Shown here in pieces: positions 12,000 through 23,547 of a stretch of DNA of 64,000 bases. Below the pieces are notes generated by a model. The model saw nothing but the letters and a program-made list of their open reading frames with translations. It was not told where the DNA came from and made no database searches. Within the stretch, counting starts at the first letter, position 1. Each line of letters opens with the position of its first letter. The stretch covers positions 22,147,127 to 22,211,126 of the forward strand of contig NC_088297.1 of NCBI RefSeq assembly GCF_032854445.1, given 5' to 3'. The translations under genes and the position numbers were made by a program. Source of the stretch: Liolophura sinensis (lineage: Eukaryota; Mollusca; Polyplacophora; Chitonida; Chitonidae).

Positions 12000-12330
12000 C
12001 ACATCCGGTGCGTGTTTGACGTCACTTGTTACAGTGTAGCTGGTATATGCCGAGCCTTCATTAAAAATGTTTACATTAGCTGCTCTTCTCTTTACTTTAA
12101 ATACCGCCACCTGGCCGAACTGCGTAATTCCAGTTGCGCCAGATCTATGGGTAAAAGCTTGTACAGGGAAGCTAAGAATACTAATGTAACGTAAGTGTGT
12201 AACCATTAGGTCTCCTGGCTACCGGCTTAAACCATGCTGTGCTATTGTAAGCGGCTTAACCAGGCTATATGTATTGAGAGCTCGGGTATTGAATCGAATG
12301 ACTTGTGCCCTAATGTGTGTACTTAACTTT
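12000..12330 (+). repeat. Repeat R4, unit 1 copy, with CRE-like TGACGTCA-type core
   Basis: acatccggtgcgtgtttgac followed by gtcacttgttacagtgtag resembles 52885, 60890 and 63715. All have (t)gacgtcac and then aatgtttac...gctgctc. The downstream part (gagctcggg..., a stretch like gacacagttttaaagctgaa) resembles 26570-26660 and 61200. It leads directly into the 49-bp minisatellite. Confidence 0.5.
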
Positions 12331-14035
12331 GGTTGACACAGTTTTAAAGCTGAATCACATGAATTCGACCATCATTATTCGTTAAAACACTTTTCAAGCT
12401 GAACGATATGAATTCGTGCATCAGTATTCGTTAAACACTCTTCAAACTGAACCGTATAAATTGATGCATCAGTCTTGCTTGACACACTTTGCAAGCTGAA
12501 TCACATAAATTGATGCATCAGTCTTGGTTGACATACTTTACAAGCTGAATCACATAAATTGATGCATCTGTCTTGGTTGAAACATTTTTCAAGCTGAATC
12601 ACATAAATTGATGCATCTGTCTTGGGTCACACACTTTTAAAGCTGAACCATATGAATTGGTGCATCAGTCTTGGTTGACAAACTTTACAAGCTGAACCAC
12701 ATGGACTGGTACAACAGTCTTGGTTGACACACTTTACAAGCTGAATCACATAAATCGATGCATCAGTCTTGGTTGACATACTTTACAAGCTGAATCACAT
12801 AAATTGATGCATCTGTCGTGGTTGACACATTTTTCAAGCTTAATCACATAAATTGATGCATCTGTCTTGGGTCACACACTTTTAAAGCTGAACCACATGT
12901 ACTGGTACATCAGTCTTGGTTGATACACTTTTGAAGCTGAGCCACAGAAATTGGTACATAAGTCTTGGTTGACACACTTTACAAGCTCAAACACAGAAAT
13001 TGATACATCAGTCTTCGGTCACACACCTTTCAAGGTGAACCACATGAATTGGTACATCAGTCTTTGTTGACACTCTTTACAAGCTGAATCACACGAATCA
13101 GTCTTGGTTGACACACTTTATAAGCTGAATCACATAAATTGATGCATCTGTCTTTGTTGACACACTTTTTAAGCTGAATCACATAAATTGGTACATCAGT
13201 CTTGGTTGACACACTTTACAAAAGGAATCACAGAAATTGATGCATCAGTCTTGGTTGACACACTTTACAAGCTAAATGACATAAATTGATGCTTCTGTCT
13301 TTGTTGACACCCTTTACAAGCTGAATCACATAAATTGGTACATCAGTCTTGGTTGACACACATTTTTACAAACAGAATCACAGAAATTGATACATCAGTC
13401 TTCGGTCAAACACTTTTAAAGCTGAACCACATGAACTGGTACATTAGTCTTCGTTGACACACTTTACAAGCTGAATCACGTGATCTATAACTTTAGTCTT
13501 GGTTGCCACACATTACAAGCTGAATCATATCAATTGGTACATCAGTTTTGGTTGACACACTTTACAAGCTGAATCAGATAAATTGATGCATCAGTCTTGG
13601 TTGACACACTTGACAAGCTCAATGACATAAATTGATGTATCAGTCTTTGTTGACACACTTTTAAAGCTGAACCACATAAATTGGTACATCAGTCTTGGTT
13701 GACACACGTTTCAAGCTGAATCATATGAATTGGTACATCAGTTTTGGTTGACACATTTTACAAGCTGAATCAGATAAATTGATGCATCAGTCTTGCTTGA
13801 CACATTTTTCACTTTGAACCACATGAATTGATACATTAGTCTTGGTTGACATATTTTTCAAGTTGAATCTCATGAACTAGAACATCAGTCTTGGATCACA
13901 CACTTTATAAACTGAACCACGTGAACTGGTACATCAGTCTTGGACCACACACTTTATAAGCTGAACCACATGAATTGGTACATCAGCCTTGGGTCACACA
14001 CTTTTTAGGCTGAAGCAGATGGACTGATACATGTA
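12325..14035 (+). repeat. 49-bp minisatellite, about 35 diverged copies
   Basis: The repeat unit contains ttggttgacacactttacaa, then gctgaatcacataaattgat and gcatcagtc. Successive gtcttggttg positions such as 12521 and 12570 give a 49-bp period, with occasional shortened units. The monomer resembles single-copy sequence at the same place in other units (near 26630 and 61200), so it probably arose by local expansion of R4. There is no open frame through it. Confidence 0.9.
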
Positions 14036-14387
14036 CATTAATCCTGCGTCATATTTCATAATTTAGAGTTTAAAATTGTGGTTATGGATTTGATCACAAC
14101 AAGAGCCTTTTAGAGATTGGTGTGGTTTTGTGACTGGAATATCGGCAACGTTGTCTTGTATTAAATCATTGATCATTCTTCTGGTAGTAATTTGTTTCTG
14201 GGCTGAAACAGTAACGAAACCAGCGATACCGCTGTGAGCCAGATCTATTTAGTGAATCATCAAGTGCAAACCACGTGTATTTCAGTGCTTGCAGCCATAT
14301 CTTGGAACTCATTATGCAAACCCTGGATTCTGTGGAGGATTTGAAACCTACATGATGAACTTCTTGTCACACTTTTTGTCACCTTAA

Positions 14388-14657
14388 TTTATTCATTGAT
14401 TTGATTGGTGTTTTACGCCGCACTCAAGAATATTTCACTTATACGACGGCGTCCAGCATTATGGTGGGTGGAAAACCGGGCAGAGCCCAGGGGGAAACCC
14501 ACGACCATCCGCAGGTTGCTGAAGACCTTCCTACTAACGGCCGGAGAGGAAGCCAGCATGAGCTGGTCTTGAACTCACAGCGGCCGCATTGGTGAGAGAC
14601 TCCTGGGTCATTACGCTGCCCTTGCGCGCTAACCAACTGTGCAACGGAGGCCCCCTC
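14388..14657 (-). mobile_element. SINE-1 (tRNA-derived), near full length with 12-bp target-site duplication
   Basis: Read on the minus strand it has a tRNA-like head with an A-box region (cagttggttagcg) and a B-box-like gagttcaagaccag. A conserved central body follows (ctggcttcctctccggccg, ataatgctgg). The tail reads gaatattcttgagtgcggcg, then taaaacaccaatcaaat. The direct repeat ttgtcaccttaa at 14376-14387 and 14658-14669 is a perfect 12-bp target-site duplication, so the boundaries are firm. Short ORFs on both strands inside it are not genes. Confidence 0.9.
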
Positions 14658-15229
14658 TTGTCACCTTAAGGCCTTACGAACATGGTTTTCTGGCGTTAAC
14701 ATCAATGCACTATATCTCTTCCGCTTGCCACTCACAGCATTGTCCCGTGGTCGCAGAAAGTCTCTAAACACATCTGATCTCGGTTGCAAGACGCGGCTCT
14801 TTAATTATGTGCTTACGTTGTTTTAATCTGTCTGCATATGCTGTTCATATAAAATGGAGTCGCACGCTGTTAGCAAGGACGGTTGCAGTCTTAGCAATAG
14901 AGTTAAGTAAAAACTCCTGAAATTTAAGAGAAATATAAAAAAATATTAACTGTGCGTTCAGTAGTGCTCTGCTGCAGCTAACAATGTGATTCAAAAGCTT
15001 TGGGTCAAATTCAATTTTGTGTCATCTCCTTTCGCCTGGCTCCATTCCCTTTCGTCCGTCAGCCTTTCTTTTTGAGAATTGATGAGGAAAATATCAGAAA
15101 CACATGCTTGATCTGAAACTTCTCCGCGGCTATGCTACAATGCTTAAGATGAAAGTTTTCTCTTTCCCAACTTTCCATCTTTCCTCACATATAATACTAC
15201 TAGTTAGACACATGCTCGAGGTAAAGGGG

Positions 15230-15283
15230 TGAAAACAAAACAAAACAAAACAAAACAAAAACAAAACAAAACAAAAAAAAAAC
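15230..15283. repeat. (AAAAC)n simple repeat
   Basis: Tandem aaaac units end in a longer A-run. It could be the tail of an unrecognised retroelement, but no body was identified upstream. Confidence 0.85.
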
Positions 15284-15861
15284 ATGTACGTAAAATTTTG
15301 CTGTTGCTTTTTGTTGTTTCGTAGTTGCTAAGTGTACATAGATCTGTCACCGAGTGTAAGTACTTCGCCCTCAAGTTAAACATGTTGACCTACATATAGG
15401 TTGTACGACTTTGTTGATGACGTCATATAGTTTGTTTTTATACGTTTACACTATAAGCAGTACCAACCTATCCTTCATGCAATTGGAACAACCCTGCTGA
15501 ACACTATGACGTTTCTCTTGGACAACAGCGTTGGGTTGCGTGAAAATAATTCACTGCATATACGGTCCGATATATACAGATGACGTTTCTATTCTCGGTG
15601 TAGTACGCATTTGGCAGATGTGTTAGAATCGGTATTCTACTGGTGTATTGCGATAACAAAAGATGTGATTTGTCCGCTAACAGAATCTTAACGGCTTACG
15701 TGCTGTTAGCAAATGCCTTAGTGCACCATTAGAATGCAAGCCGTCCTGTTGTTGTTTTGGTCACTAGAGTGCAAGTCACGTATACGTGGGCTTGAAACGT
15801 GTTCTGAGTAACACTGTAACTAACTAGCTGTAGAGGTAACTCTCAGAACTGCAGCTGACCA

Positions 15862-16195
15862 CCGTGACCTAGTGGTTAACGTACTCATACAGCACAATGA
15901 CCCGGGATTATTGACATGAAACGCCCTTACTGGTTCACAGCTGGTATACGAATATCTGTCTCGAACAATACGTCCATGAGACTTTTATCTATACGAGCTG
16001 TACATTCATGCTCAGTTCACACTGGCTTCGTCTCAGGTCGTACGTGGGAAGGGCTTTCAGAAACCTGTAATCGGTCGTGGGTTTCCCGCTAGATATACCT
16101 GCCTTAGTCTAACTATGATGCTGGTCGTCGTCGTGTTAGTGACATGTTCTTGAACAGGGCGCAAGACACCAATCAAATATACGAATAAATCCCAT
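15862..16195 (+). mobile_element. Old SINE-1 with internal insertion, in block A unit 2
   Basis: Pieces of the SINE-1 head (ctagtggttaacg, cacaatgacccggga), body (ctggcttc, cgtacgtgggaag, ggtcgtgggtttcccgc, atgatgctggtcgtcgtcg) and tail (gacaccaatcaaatata) are in order. About 95 bases resembling repeat R5 (acgcccttactggtt ... ggtatacgaatatctgtc) interrupt the head. The same interrupted SINE lies at 27773-28092, so insertion predates the duplication. Confidence 0.75.
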
Positions 16196-16289
16196 GCAGA
16201 ATCCCCAAACCAACAGTGGTGTCCATTCTTTTACTTCTATTCCTGGAACGGAAAGCTCTTGTTACTGATGTTTTTTTTTTAACATGCAG

Positions 16290-16358
16290 GCATACAGAAC
16301 ACAAACCGCTCTCTTTTCATTTACACACAGAACCCATACATCTTCAAGCCTTGTGAAG
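16290..16358 (+). other. 69-bp exon-like segment, unit 2
   Basis: A pyrimidine tract and catgcag acceptor precede it and GTAATT follows as a donor. One frame is open throughout (AYRTQTALFSFTHRTHTSSSLVK), with length a multiple of three. The unit 3 copy (28192-28260) keeps both splice sites and the frame with few changes. No family is recognised, and such a short open frame can be chance. Confidence 0.3.
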
Positions 16359-17197
16359 GTAATTACTGACAGAGGAAAGCAAAGACGCTGTAACACGTAG
16401 TACCATCTGGCCGTAAATTACATCTTTTTGAGTACCGGTAGTTACCGTAAAATCATCTGTGTTTCTCGTGAGTTTTGCAAGACATGCAGTCATTGGTTTC
16501 TATTTGTGGAGGTGCATGCAATGGGGAACTTGTAAACTCCTTCCAGTCTGTATCAAGACGGTCCAAATCTGTGAACTCATTCGTTCTTTCCTTTATTATG
16601 TCACAATTATCGGTGTACGTGTGCTCATAAAACGCACATGAAGTACACACTCACTGTAATGTCTCGAAAGAAAACGTTTCGTTCTGGTATCATTTTGTCC
16701 GTATGTGTAACTCGTCCTCGAGTCTCCCATTCGTGTGGTATCTGCTTATGTCACCTGACATTTCTTTTACTGGTATGGACCAATGATAACATAGCTATGG
16801 GTCTGTATCACGTTTTACTTCACGTTATGAGATGCACTGACGTGCACTCAAACTTCCTGTCCGAGAACACCAAGAACCTTGTTCATATCCTGAAGTTCTT
16901 TCATGGCGAAAGAAATAAATGGTAGCGTACTTTCAGTGCATTAGCTGACAGACAACCATTGCACAACTATTGCATAACCACTGAAAACATTCCCGTTATC
17001 TGTAGTTCTGGGTGCCAGGAGGAAGATATTGGCAGAAATCGGTGTCTTCAGTGATAGCAAACCTCGTTAAGTTGTCATCCGATATGCCACTCAGGAGTTG
17101 TGTCACGCCCTGGTTTGCACTTGTATCGCACAGAGCAGATGTTGCCTCTTCACGCCATCTCGATGTTAGGTTGTGTTCCAGCTGAGGTATGAATACT

Positions 17198-17330
17198 ATA
17201 AAGGGAGTACAGCATAGGGAAAATCCAGAGCAGCAAACGACAGTGTGATAGTTGGCTAATGGTCACGCGTAACCGTTGAAACACAGCCTCTTGTCAATTT
17301 ACCTCACTTAAATATTCATGTAAACGCAAA
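17198..17330 (+). repeat. Dispersed repeat R1, unit 2
   Basis: gtacagcatagggaaaatcc to aatattcatgtaaacgc matches 29172-29310 closely and 912-1050 more loosely. Its reverse complement is recognisable at 24165, 34335, 36530 and 53370. Confidence 0.6.
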
Positions 17331-18381
17331 AACAGCAGCAAAGAACAGGCCCCCTACAACCATGGTTTAAGCATTTTATAAAGACAAAAATTTATCGTTT
17401 CTGTGGAACGGGAATCGCTTTTAAACCAGTTTACTAAGTAGACCACTAAATAATGGCATTAAAATTCATGTTTTTTTTATAGGATACTGTTTAATCATGG
17501 TATAATGCATTTGAAACTTTGAATTCTACGGTGGCTTTTCCTAATGGCGCCCTCTAACACAAAGATTTCCGGATTTCATCGTTCATAATGCATATGTGTA
17601 TAGATCTGTAAATACATTTGCCCATGAAATTAAGTATTTTAGGCAACAATATAGATCCAACCTCAGTTATACCATGTGGGTCACTACACACTACCGTGAA
17701 ATCTGACGTTTTAAAATCAATTTACTCGGCTGCAAAAATAAAATAAACAAATCAAACTAACCGCATGGAAAGTGTTTATTGGTCTTTGGTATCATGTAAA
17801 AGCTTCATTTTTGTGTTTCAGTTGCCTTTAATGTTCAGTATTCTCTCTGTAATCGAGTACGTACACGTGATTTACCTACCCTGATAATATCTCGGGGTAT
17901 ATCTCGTCTTATGTGTCATTCGATCACCCGCTGATAAATATGGACACATTCTGGGTTAAAACAGCTTGGTGGTTCAAGGGGCTTTATACAAAAAACTGTA
18001 TTGTATGCTTTAGGTGACGTAATCCATTACAAAACTCAAATAGTAACACTGAATAGAATGGGACAGCGAGACAAGAGAACTGAAGAAATTTGGAAAATAA
18101 ATTTCACTATTAGTGACACATTAGCTTTTCAGAGAGATGGGCTGACATATCGGTATTTATGAAAGGTAAGCGTATTTGTGTACCGACTATCGCTTGAATG
18201 TCACCGTGCCTCAAATGGCATCAGGCCCCTATTAATTTTCAATGAGCGACGATTTTAACGTCATTCCGAGGTCAATAAGTTTTGGTACATACCTGACCCA
18301 GCCTGTGAGAAAGCAACCATAAAATCTTGGCATAGGCTGGCTGTCAAAATCTAGACCTTTCTATGGCAGCAGCTGGGAGGG

Positions 18382-18410
18382 GTACCTAGCAACGCCAAGG
18401 CGACGTCACT
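18382..18410 (+). promoter_or_regulatory. RFX X-box-like and CRE-like pair upstream of signal-peptide exon, unit 2
   Basis: GTACCTAGCAAC fits the RFX X-box pattern (GTnnCC then nRGnAAC), and CGACGTCACT 7 bases later contains a CRE-type GACGTCA core. Both are identical in unit 3 at 30359-30387. They lie about 260 bases upstream of the signal-peptide-like exon, where a promoter might be. Function is inferred from motif resemblance only. Confidence 0.3.
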
Positions 18411-18664
18411 CGCAGCCTCATTACCACCTGTCTCCTTGTGTCCTCTTGCCTCGAATTTCAAACTTCCATCAATAAAACTCAGATCTGCCCAAAGATTAGA
18501 CAATTTCCACCATTTTATTATCATGAATACACCTGTACACCCAAAAATTCAGTCTGGTAGCGACTTTACAAGCTAAAATACACAGAATTACCATTGGGAG
18601 TGCTAATAAGGTGTTGATTCCAAATAGCTCACGTTGTATACTGGCCCTAAGTCAACAACAGTGG

Positions 18665-18763
18665 ATCAATAAAGTTCTTCTGAAATGTTGGAAAGCGATA
18701 CTGTTGTTATCATTGATTATCCAGATACAAGTAGATACACTTAGTGCCAATGGGTTTTCAATC
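18665..18763 (+). pseudogene. Signal-peptide-like first exon, unit 2, start codon lost
   Basis: The 33-codon segment matches the unit 3 exon at 30641-30739, with the same GTAAGT donor. The initiating ATG is ATC here, and no other in-frame ATG precedes the hydrophobic core (CWKAILLLSLIIQIQ). Other changes are Pro to Leu, Ala to Val and Gly to Ser. The upstream frame is also broken. This copy cannot initiate as the unit 3 copy could. Confidence 0.45.
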
Positions 18764-18936
18764 GTAAGTATGACTGGGAACCTCTAAGGAGTAAGGAATG
18801 CTACCGATACTGCCTACGTGAACGGTCCAGTATAACAGTCAGTGGCGGTGTTTCATTGGCTCTCTCCTGGAGCCTGTCAGCTATTTGTGTGTATTTCTGC
18901 ATTGCGATTTCCGTAATAAATTGAGGGAGTTTACAG

Positions 18937-19181
18937 TTAGCAACATTCCTGTATCCTTCTCTGATTGTGTCTTTTGGTGTCTCTGGTGTTCAAATTACGT
19001 GTTTGTAATGTGGTTATCTCTTGATGCTTACGATATTGGTCAGTGGGTGGTAATTCACACTGCAAATCCTGTACATTTTACATTTTGGTGCCTTGATCAG
19101 GATCAAGAAGGGTGCAGCTCGCGTTGCTCGCCAGACACACCAGCTGTGAGGATGAGAGAGAGGGAGATCCTTAAGTCATAG
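18937..19181 (+). other. Exon-like terminal ORF, unit 2 (paralogue at 30917)
   Basis: After a weak acceptor (gagtttacag) an open frame runs 81 codons to TAG. It has cysteine- and tryptophan-rich parts (SDCVFWCLWCSNYVF, FWCLDQDQEGCSSRCSPDT) and a basic/acidic end (VRMREREILKS). The unit 3 copy has no indel, but nearly all differences I can read change the amino acid, which argues against strong purifying selection. The acceptor lacks a pyrimidine tract. It may be coding or may simply be young duplicated DNA. Confidence 0.25.
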
Positions 19182-19424
19182 TGAAAATGGAAACTACACT
19201 TAAATGTATTATTGTAGGAAAGTGAAGCAAATTTCCACCACATGCCACTCGATGAAAAGATCTGGACACAACACAGGCTACTTTGAGAAAGGTGCTGTAG
19301 CAGCTGGAAGCAAAGGTTCCTCAATTATTGTCGTCTCGACAGTATCTGCTTCGGGCACCTAAAAAACGCACCTTAGTTCTGGAAGATTAAAATCTGGCCC
19401 CCGAGTGTGAAAGGCAAAGAGCGC

Positions 19425-19645
19425 TAAAAATACATCTTCCAAATAAAATGAGCATCTAGCAAACCAAAGAAGCATTTCCCAAATCGAATAAGCATCTCCC
19501 AAACTGAATAAGCATCTACCAAACCGAACAAGCATCTGGCAAACCAAAGAAGCATATCGCAAGGCGAATAAGCATCTACGGCCACACTAAATAAGCATCT
19601 CGCAAACCGAGCAAGCATCTGCGAAATCGTTCAAACATCTTCTAA
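19425..19645 (+). repeat. 21-bp minisatellite, unit 2
   Basis: Units of the type aataagcatctcccaaaccg repeat about ten times with variants. One unit carries ctacggccacact, the variant that became amplified in unit 3. Minus-strand open frames (19359-19618) arise only from this array. Confidence 0.85.
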
Positions 19646-19904
19646 AACAATTAAAATTCTCCTGGACGAATTGTCTTTAAATATGCATGATTCAATTATT
19701 ACTGTGTCTAAAAGCATCCCACCTTTGTAATTAAATTCAGGTGTTTGCTTGTCTCTAACATTTTAATGTACTAAGGGTGAGATTAGCCATGAGTTACAGT
19801 TCGATTCTTTCTACACGTTTAATGTGTGATGACCATATAACATTAGGTCTGAGTTACGGCAAATAAAAGTATAATGTATGGTCTTTTTTAATATAATGTT
19901 TTAG

Positions 19905-20032
19905 GGGCCCCCGTCGTCGACGAAGGCGTTAGCACGCCAGCACAGCGCAATGACCCAGAAGCTTCCCACCAATTCAGTTGTCGTGAGTTCATGTTTAGCC
20001 CATGCTAACTCCCATCGCTCCTTTCGACATTT
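19905..20032 (+). mobile_element. SINE-1 head fragment, plus strand
   Basis: ggggcccccgtcgtcgacga, gttagcacgcc, cgcaatgacccagaagc and cgtgagttcatg correspond to the SINE-1 tRNA-like head. The body and tail are missing because the next, oppositely oriented SINE-1 follows immediately. Confidence 0.75.
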
Positions 20033-20303
20033 ATTTTATTTATTTATTTGTTTGATTGGTGTTTTACGCCGTACTCAAGAAAATTTCACCTATACGACGG
20101 CGACCAGCATTATGGTGGGAGGAAACCGGGCAAAACCCGGGGTAAACCCACAACCATCCGCAGGTTGCTGTCAGACCTTCCCACGTATGGCCGGAGAGGG
20201 AGGTAGCATGAGCTGGACTTGAACTCACAGCGACCGCATTGGTGAGAGACTCCTGGGTCATTACTCTGCGCTAGCGCGCTAACCGACTGAGCCAAGGAGG
20301 CCC
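20033..20303 (-). mobile_element. SINE-1, near full length, inverted relative to preceding fragment
   Basis: On the minus strand the head starts ggcctccttggctcagtcgg with A-box-like and B-box-like boxes. The body contains gtgggaaggtctgacagcaa, and the tail (gtaaaacaccaatcaaac) ends in (aaat)n. Together with 19905-20032 it forms a tail-to-tail SINE pair. Confidence 0.88.
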
Positions 20304-21156
20304 TTGGCTCAGTGATGTTGCTGCAACGTATACCTATAAGTACTGATATCAAATTGTACACTGTTGATGAACGCTTGGCTTACTTCATGACATACATAAC
20401 AACGAAATTAGTGCCTTTGCATTAAATGCACGCCTCATTTATTGCAATAGACGTATGTATAAGTGTATATACACAGAAGCATGCCACATTAGAAGGAAAA
20501 GATCACACGAAGATCACAATAGTACATGAGCATATTTTAAGGACAAGTTTTTTGTTTATCCTCATACTGTAGCTTTACTACAACTGGAGCGTCCATGTCT
20601 CAATACACAATTATATCATTTTGTTGAGTAGTTGTGCTGTTGATGTTGATTAATACTTCCAACTTCCAACATTATTATTGGAACATTTTAGATATGCCAA
20701 TAGTATTACAACAACGTTCAAAAACAGTGGCATATGTGCGGTATACCCTGTTACCCAGACCACGTGGGTATTGCTAGCGTGAACTGTAAATTCGTGGTCA
20801 ACAGTCAATAAATGTCCATTGGTATGTCCAGGGTTAAAAAAGTGATCAAACATTGTTCCAAATACTGTGTTTATTTACACCAGAACCTCAGATATGCTGA
20901 GCAGGTAGAAACATTGCGGAGGCTGTGAGATTTCTTAGGCGTTCATGATGGGTTGCTAAGAAAGGCAATACATCTTATTTGTTGCTCGTTACTCCTTAAT
21001 GTTTTCAACTCCTGCTGAAAAATGAGCTTAATGACCAGGTATTAACACAGATTCAGACCGGTGATTAGGCTTTCTACCAAAGGAAAAGATCGTCCAGGGA
21101 AAGAAGTGCTGTGTTGGAGAAGCTGTGACGTCAAGAAGAGAACTCCTTAAAAAAAA
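20304..21156. other. Intergenic or intronic stretch present in unit 2 but deleted from unit 3
   Basis: No gene is recognised. It leads up to a remnant of exon 2, and unit 3 lacks the whole interval 19929-21210. Confidence 0.5.
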
Positions 21157-21177
21157 CTGGACTCACGTGGACCCGAG
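21157..21177 (+). pseudogene. Remnant of exon 2, unit 2
   Basis: ggactcacgtggaccc plus gag and donor GTCAGA corresponds to the 3' end of exon 2 in unit 1 (cccacgtggacc ... atgag, GTCAGT). The following intron is also similar (attcttcttagtc against tttcttccatatc). The 5' part of the exon is gone or unrecognisable. Confidence 0.45.
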
Positions 21178-21742
21178 GTCAGATTCTTCTTAGTCTTTCT
21201 TTTCTCCTCCAAAAATCATTACTTTTCTTTCTGCTGTGTTGAACGATACATTCTGGATGGGCTAATTCAATTAAGCCTTTTATACTTCAGAATAAAATTT
21301 GACGTAAATCGAATCTACTATGACAAGTCAGCAATCAGCACATTAATAGTGATCTCGCACACTACCCCAATATCCCGCAATAAGCAAATCGTAATCACAT
21401 AAAGCCGTGGTTATCCCGGAGTTCAGAAAATCAATACTTCAATATCTGTGTTCTTTTGAAGACAGTAATGAGAGTGGGGAATTTACATAGCTGAGGGATT
21501 TGGAAATTCTTAATAAATACATTCTTGCTCCTTTTGCATAATGCACTCATTGACTCATTTTATTTCATTGGCTGAATTTCATTACAGTTATTTATGACTG
21601 AGACAGATGAATAGAAACGGCTGGTAAGGGTGGTAAAAATGATCAAGTTTCTGTACCAATAAATCCTCCATGTGAAGCAATCCGTATTACGTATAATAGC
21701 AGATGATCGTGTCTCATGCTAAACCGATATGTCTTGTTACAG

Positions 21743-21795
21743 AGTTGACTATCAAAAAAACGGCATCCGGCTATCGCCCTCATGCCCCTGCTAGT
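21743..21795 (+). pseudogene. Exon 3 remnant, unit 2
   Basis: Acceptor tcttgttacag and A GTT GAC (Arg-Val-Asp with exon 2) are retained. A one-base insertion in an A-run (atcaaaaaaacgg) relative to unit 3 shifts the frame, and sequence after ctatcgccctcatg runs into the 35-bp minisatellite. Confidence 0.45.
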
Positions 21796-22050
21796 GGGCT
21801 AATTATCCCCGAGGCCTGATCCTTGTTAGTGGACTAAGCATCCTCGTGGCCTGACCTCTGCTTATGGATCAAGTATCCCTGAGGTCTGATCCCTGTTAGT
21901 GGACTAAGCATCCCCGTGGCCTGATCCCTACTGGTGGGTTAAGCGTCTCCGAGGTCTGATCCCTGCTGATGGGTTAAGCATCCTTTACACCTGATCCCTG
22001 CTGATGGGTTAAGCATCCTTTACACCTGATCCTTAATGGTAGACTAAGTA
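21785..22050 (+). repeat. 35-bp minisatellite, unit 2, about 8 copies
   Basis: Units are of the type tgatccctgctgatgggtta followed by agcatccccgaggcc. The homologous array in unit 3 (32645-33545) has about 26 copies. It sits where exon 4 would be expected from units 1 and 4. Confidence 0.9.
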
Positions 22051-22129
22051 GTGAGCATCTTGCAATTAACATTAACGCCTTTTTTTGACCTAATTCTACT
22101 GAAACGTCGCTGCTCTGGCTAACTATGTG

Positions 22130-22460
22130 TTATTTTGTTATGATAAAGTGACAGAGATGTGTTTGACAGCAATAACAGTATTGTGCACAGAACGTGACCT
22201 TTTAGGGATAAGCAGTCCTGGATGCCGCAGAATTCCGGACAAGAGCCTTGGAATTCGGACTGCTCTAGTATTGCCGCGGAACACTACATTTCAGCCGTCA
22301 GTACTGAAGCGCTCTTCTTTAATCCATAGAAGTCCATGGGTTTTTCATGCAGAGCTATTAGTTTTACTGAGGACATGTTAACAACCTGACGGAGCTTCAT
22401 TAGCGGGAATAAGGAATGAGGAAATCCTTTCTGGAAGGATCGATCTGTATCCGGAACAAG
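22130..22460 (+). repeat. Landmark R3 block, unit 2
   Basis: Closely matches 33655-33990 (tgtttgacagcaat, ttccggacaagagccttgg, gcagagctattagttt). Its open frame 22127-22381 differs in frame and length from the unit 1 frame, so it is not called a gene. Confidence 0.7.
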
Positions 22461-22825
22461 CTCATATCGCGGACACAACAGTCACGTGATCCCTTAGCAG
22501 TGGTTATGATCTAAATATTGTTTTTTTTTTCTTCATACTGCGTTAATAAGTCGGAAATCAGATCAATAGGAAATTGAAATTTCATGAAAGACGAATTGGG
22601 TCAGGTTGACATTGCATACATTTGACCGTGCTCGCTTCTATTTGTTCGTTTATGATGAGAACAGAGCATTTTGAGTACTTTTAGACCAATGACGTCTAAT
22701 AAATAGCAAATAAGAAACTTGCTCTAATTTTGTCAATTTTACTATCGTTTTCTCTTCTTAGTTTCCCGTTCTCGCCACGACATAATCATAAAATCATAAT
22801 CATTCATTCATTCATTCATTCGTAG

Positions 22826-23039
22826 CTTCCCACCATATGGAAAGAAAATACATCATTTCGTCAAAGCCAAAGGCAGGCAACAGATCCATTTATCGGCAAA
22901 AAGAGACAGTTTCGAAGTTCAGTATTTAAATCACACTGATACTGCAAATCAATCTTTGTCAAGCCATTCCACGGAATGTGATTTAAATTTTGTGTATTTT
23001 GAACAACAAATATGTTTTGCATGCGTTCAAGAGGATTAA
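22826..23039 (+). pseudogene. Terminal-exon-like ORF, unit 2 copy, frameshifted near the end
   Basis: Same frame as unit 3 from acceptor tag|C, reading FPPYGKKIHHFVKAKGRQ onward. One A is missing in gttcaagagg (unit 3 gttcaaagagg). The last nine residues, RGLRWFCVT in unit 3, are replaced by ED and a stop. A (cattc)n-like insertion at 22800-22822 separates the original pyrimidine tract from the exon. Confidence 0.45.
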
Positions 23040-23547
23040 GATGGTTCTGTGTTACTTGAGCTACATGAAGATCACTACCCACGTGAAGCCACGTGGTGTA
23101 TCTGTACATCATTTGCCTGTTTATACATCTTACTAAAACCGAAAAATCAGCTTTAAGATCGCATTTCAAATTCTGACTCAAGTCATTCAAGAATCGGCGT
23201 CAGATTCTTAAGATAGCTGATGAAAATTTGTTTGCATTAATAAACGGGGATTTGCTCACATGTCGAATCCATGTCTTCTTCTCTTGCATATTCATGAATT
23301 AGAAAGCGAAACAATGGCAATTATAAAGGGAATCCTTACATTAGAGATACACAGAAAATAGTCCTGAAGTACATGATTAAAGTAGTTATGCGACACTGAC
23401 CGAAAGCAAAACCCAGGTGAACACGCGTGTTTGAAATCGAACTCATTGTGTGTGGAGTCATCATAAGTTGTAAAAGAAGAACATTTTATCAAAAGTTATT
23501 GTCACCAGGAGCGATTTTACAATGAGGATAATTCTCTTGTAAGTTAA

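Larger units (their letters stand above)
15550..19928 (+). repeat. Segmental duplication block A, unit 2 copy (partner 27385-31926)
   Basis: Long, nearly collinear similarity to 27385-31926 can be followed by eye, for example cgtcctgttgttgttttgg, ggcatcaggcccctatt and tacctagcaacgcc. Indels are small until the minisatellite near 19.4 kb. The block contains an old SINE-1, a 69-bp exon-like segment, an R1 copy, an RFX/CRE-like site, a signal-peptide-like exon and a further ORF. It ends in the first bases of a SINE head shared by both copies. Confidence 0.8.

Noticed and set aside
14401-14636. Short frames on both strands with a Trp/Pro/Gly-rich look, repeated in similar form at 20064, 38093, 47993, 49083 and 52385
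   Set aside because: All lie inside SINE-1 copies and reflect the SINE consensus, not a protein family.
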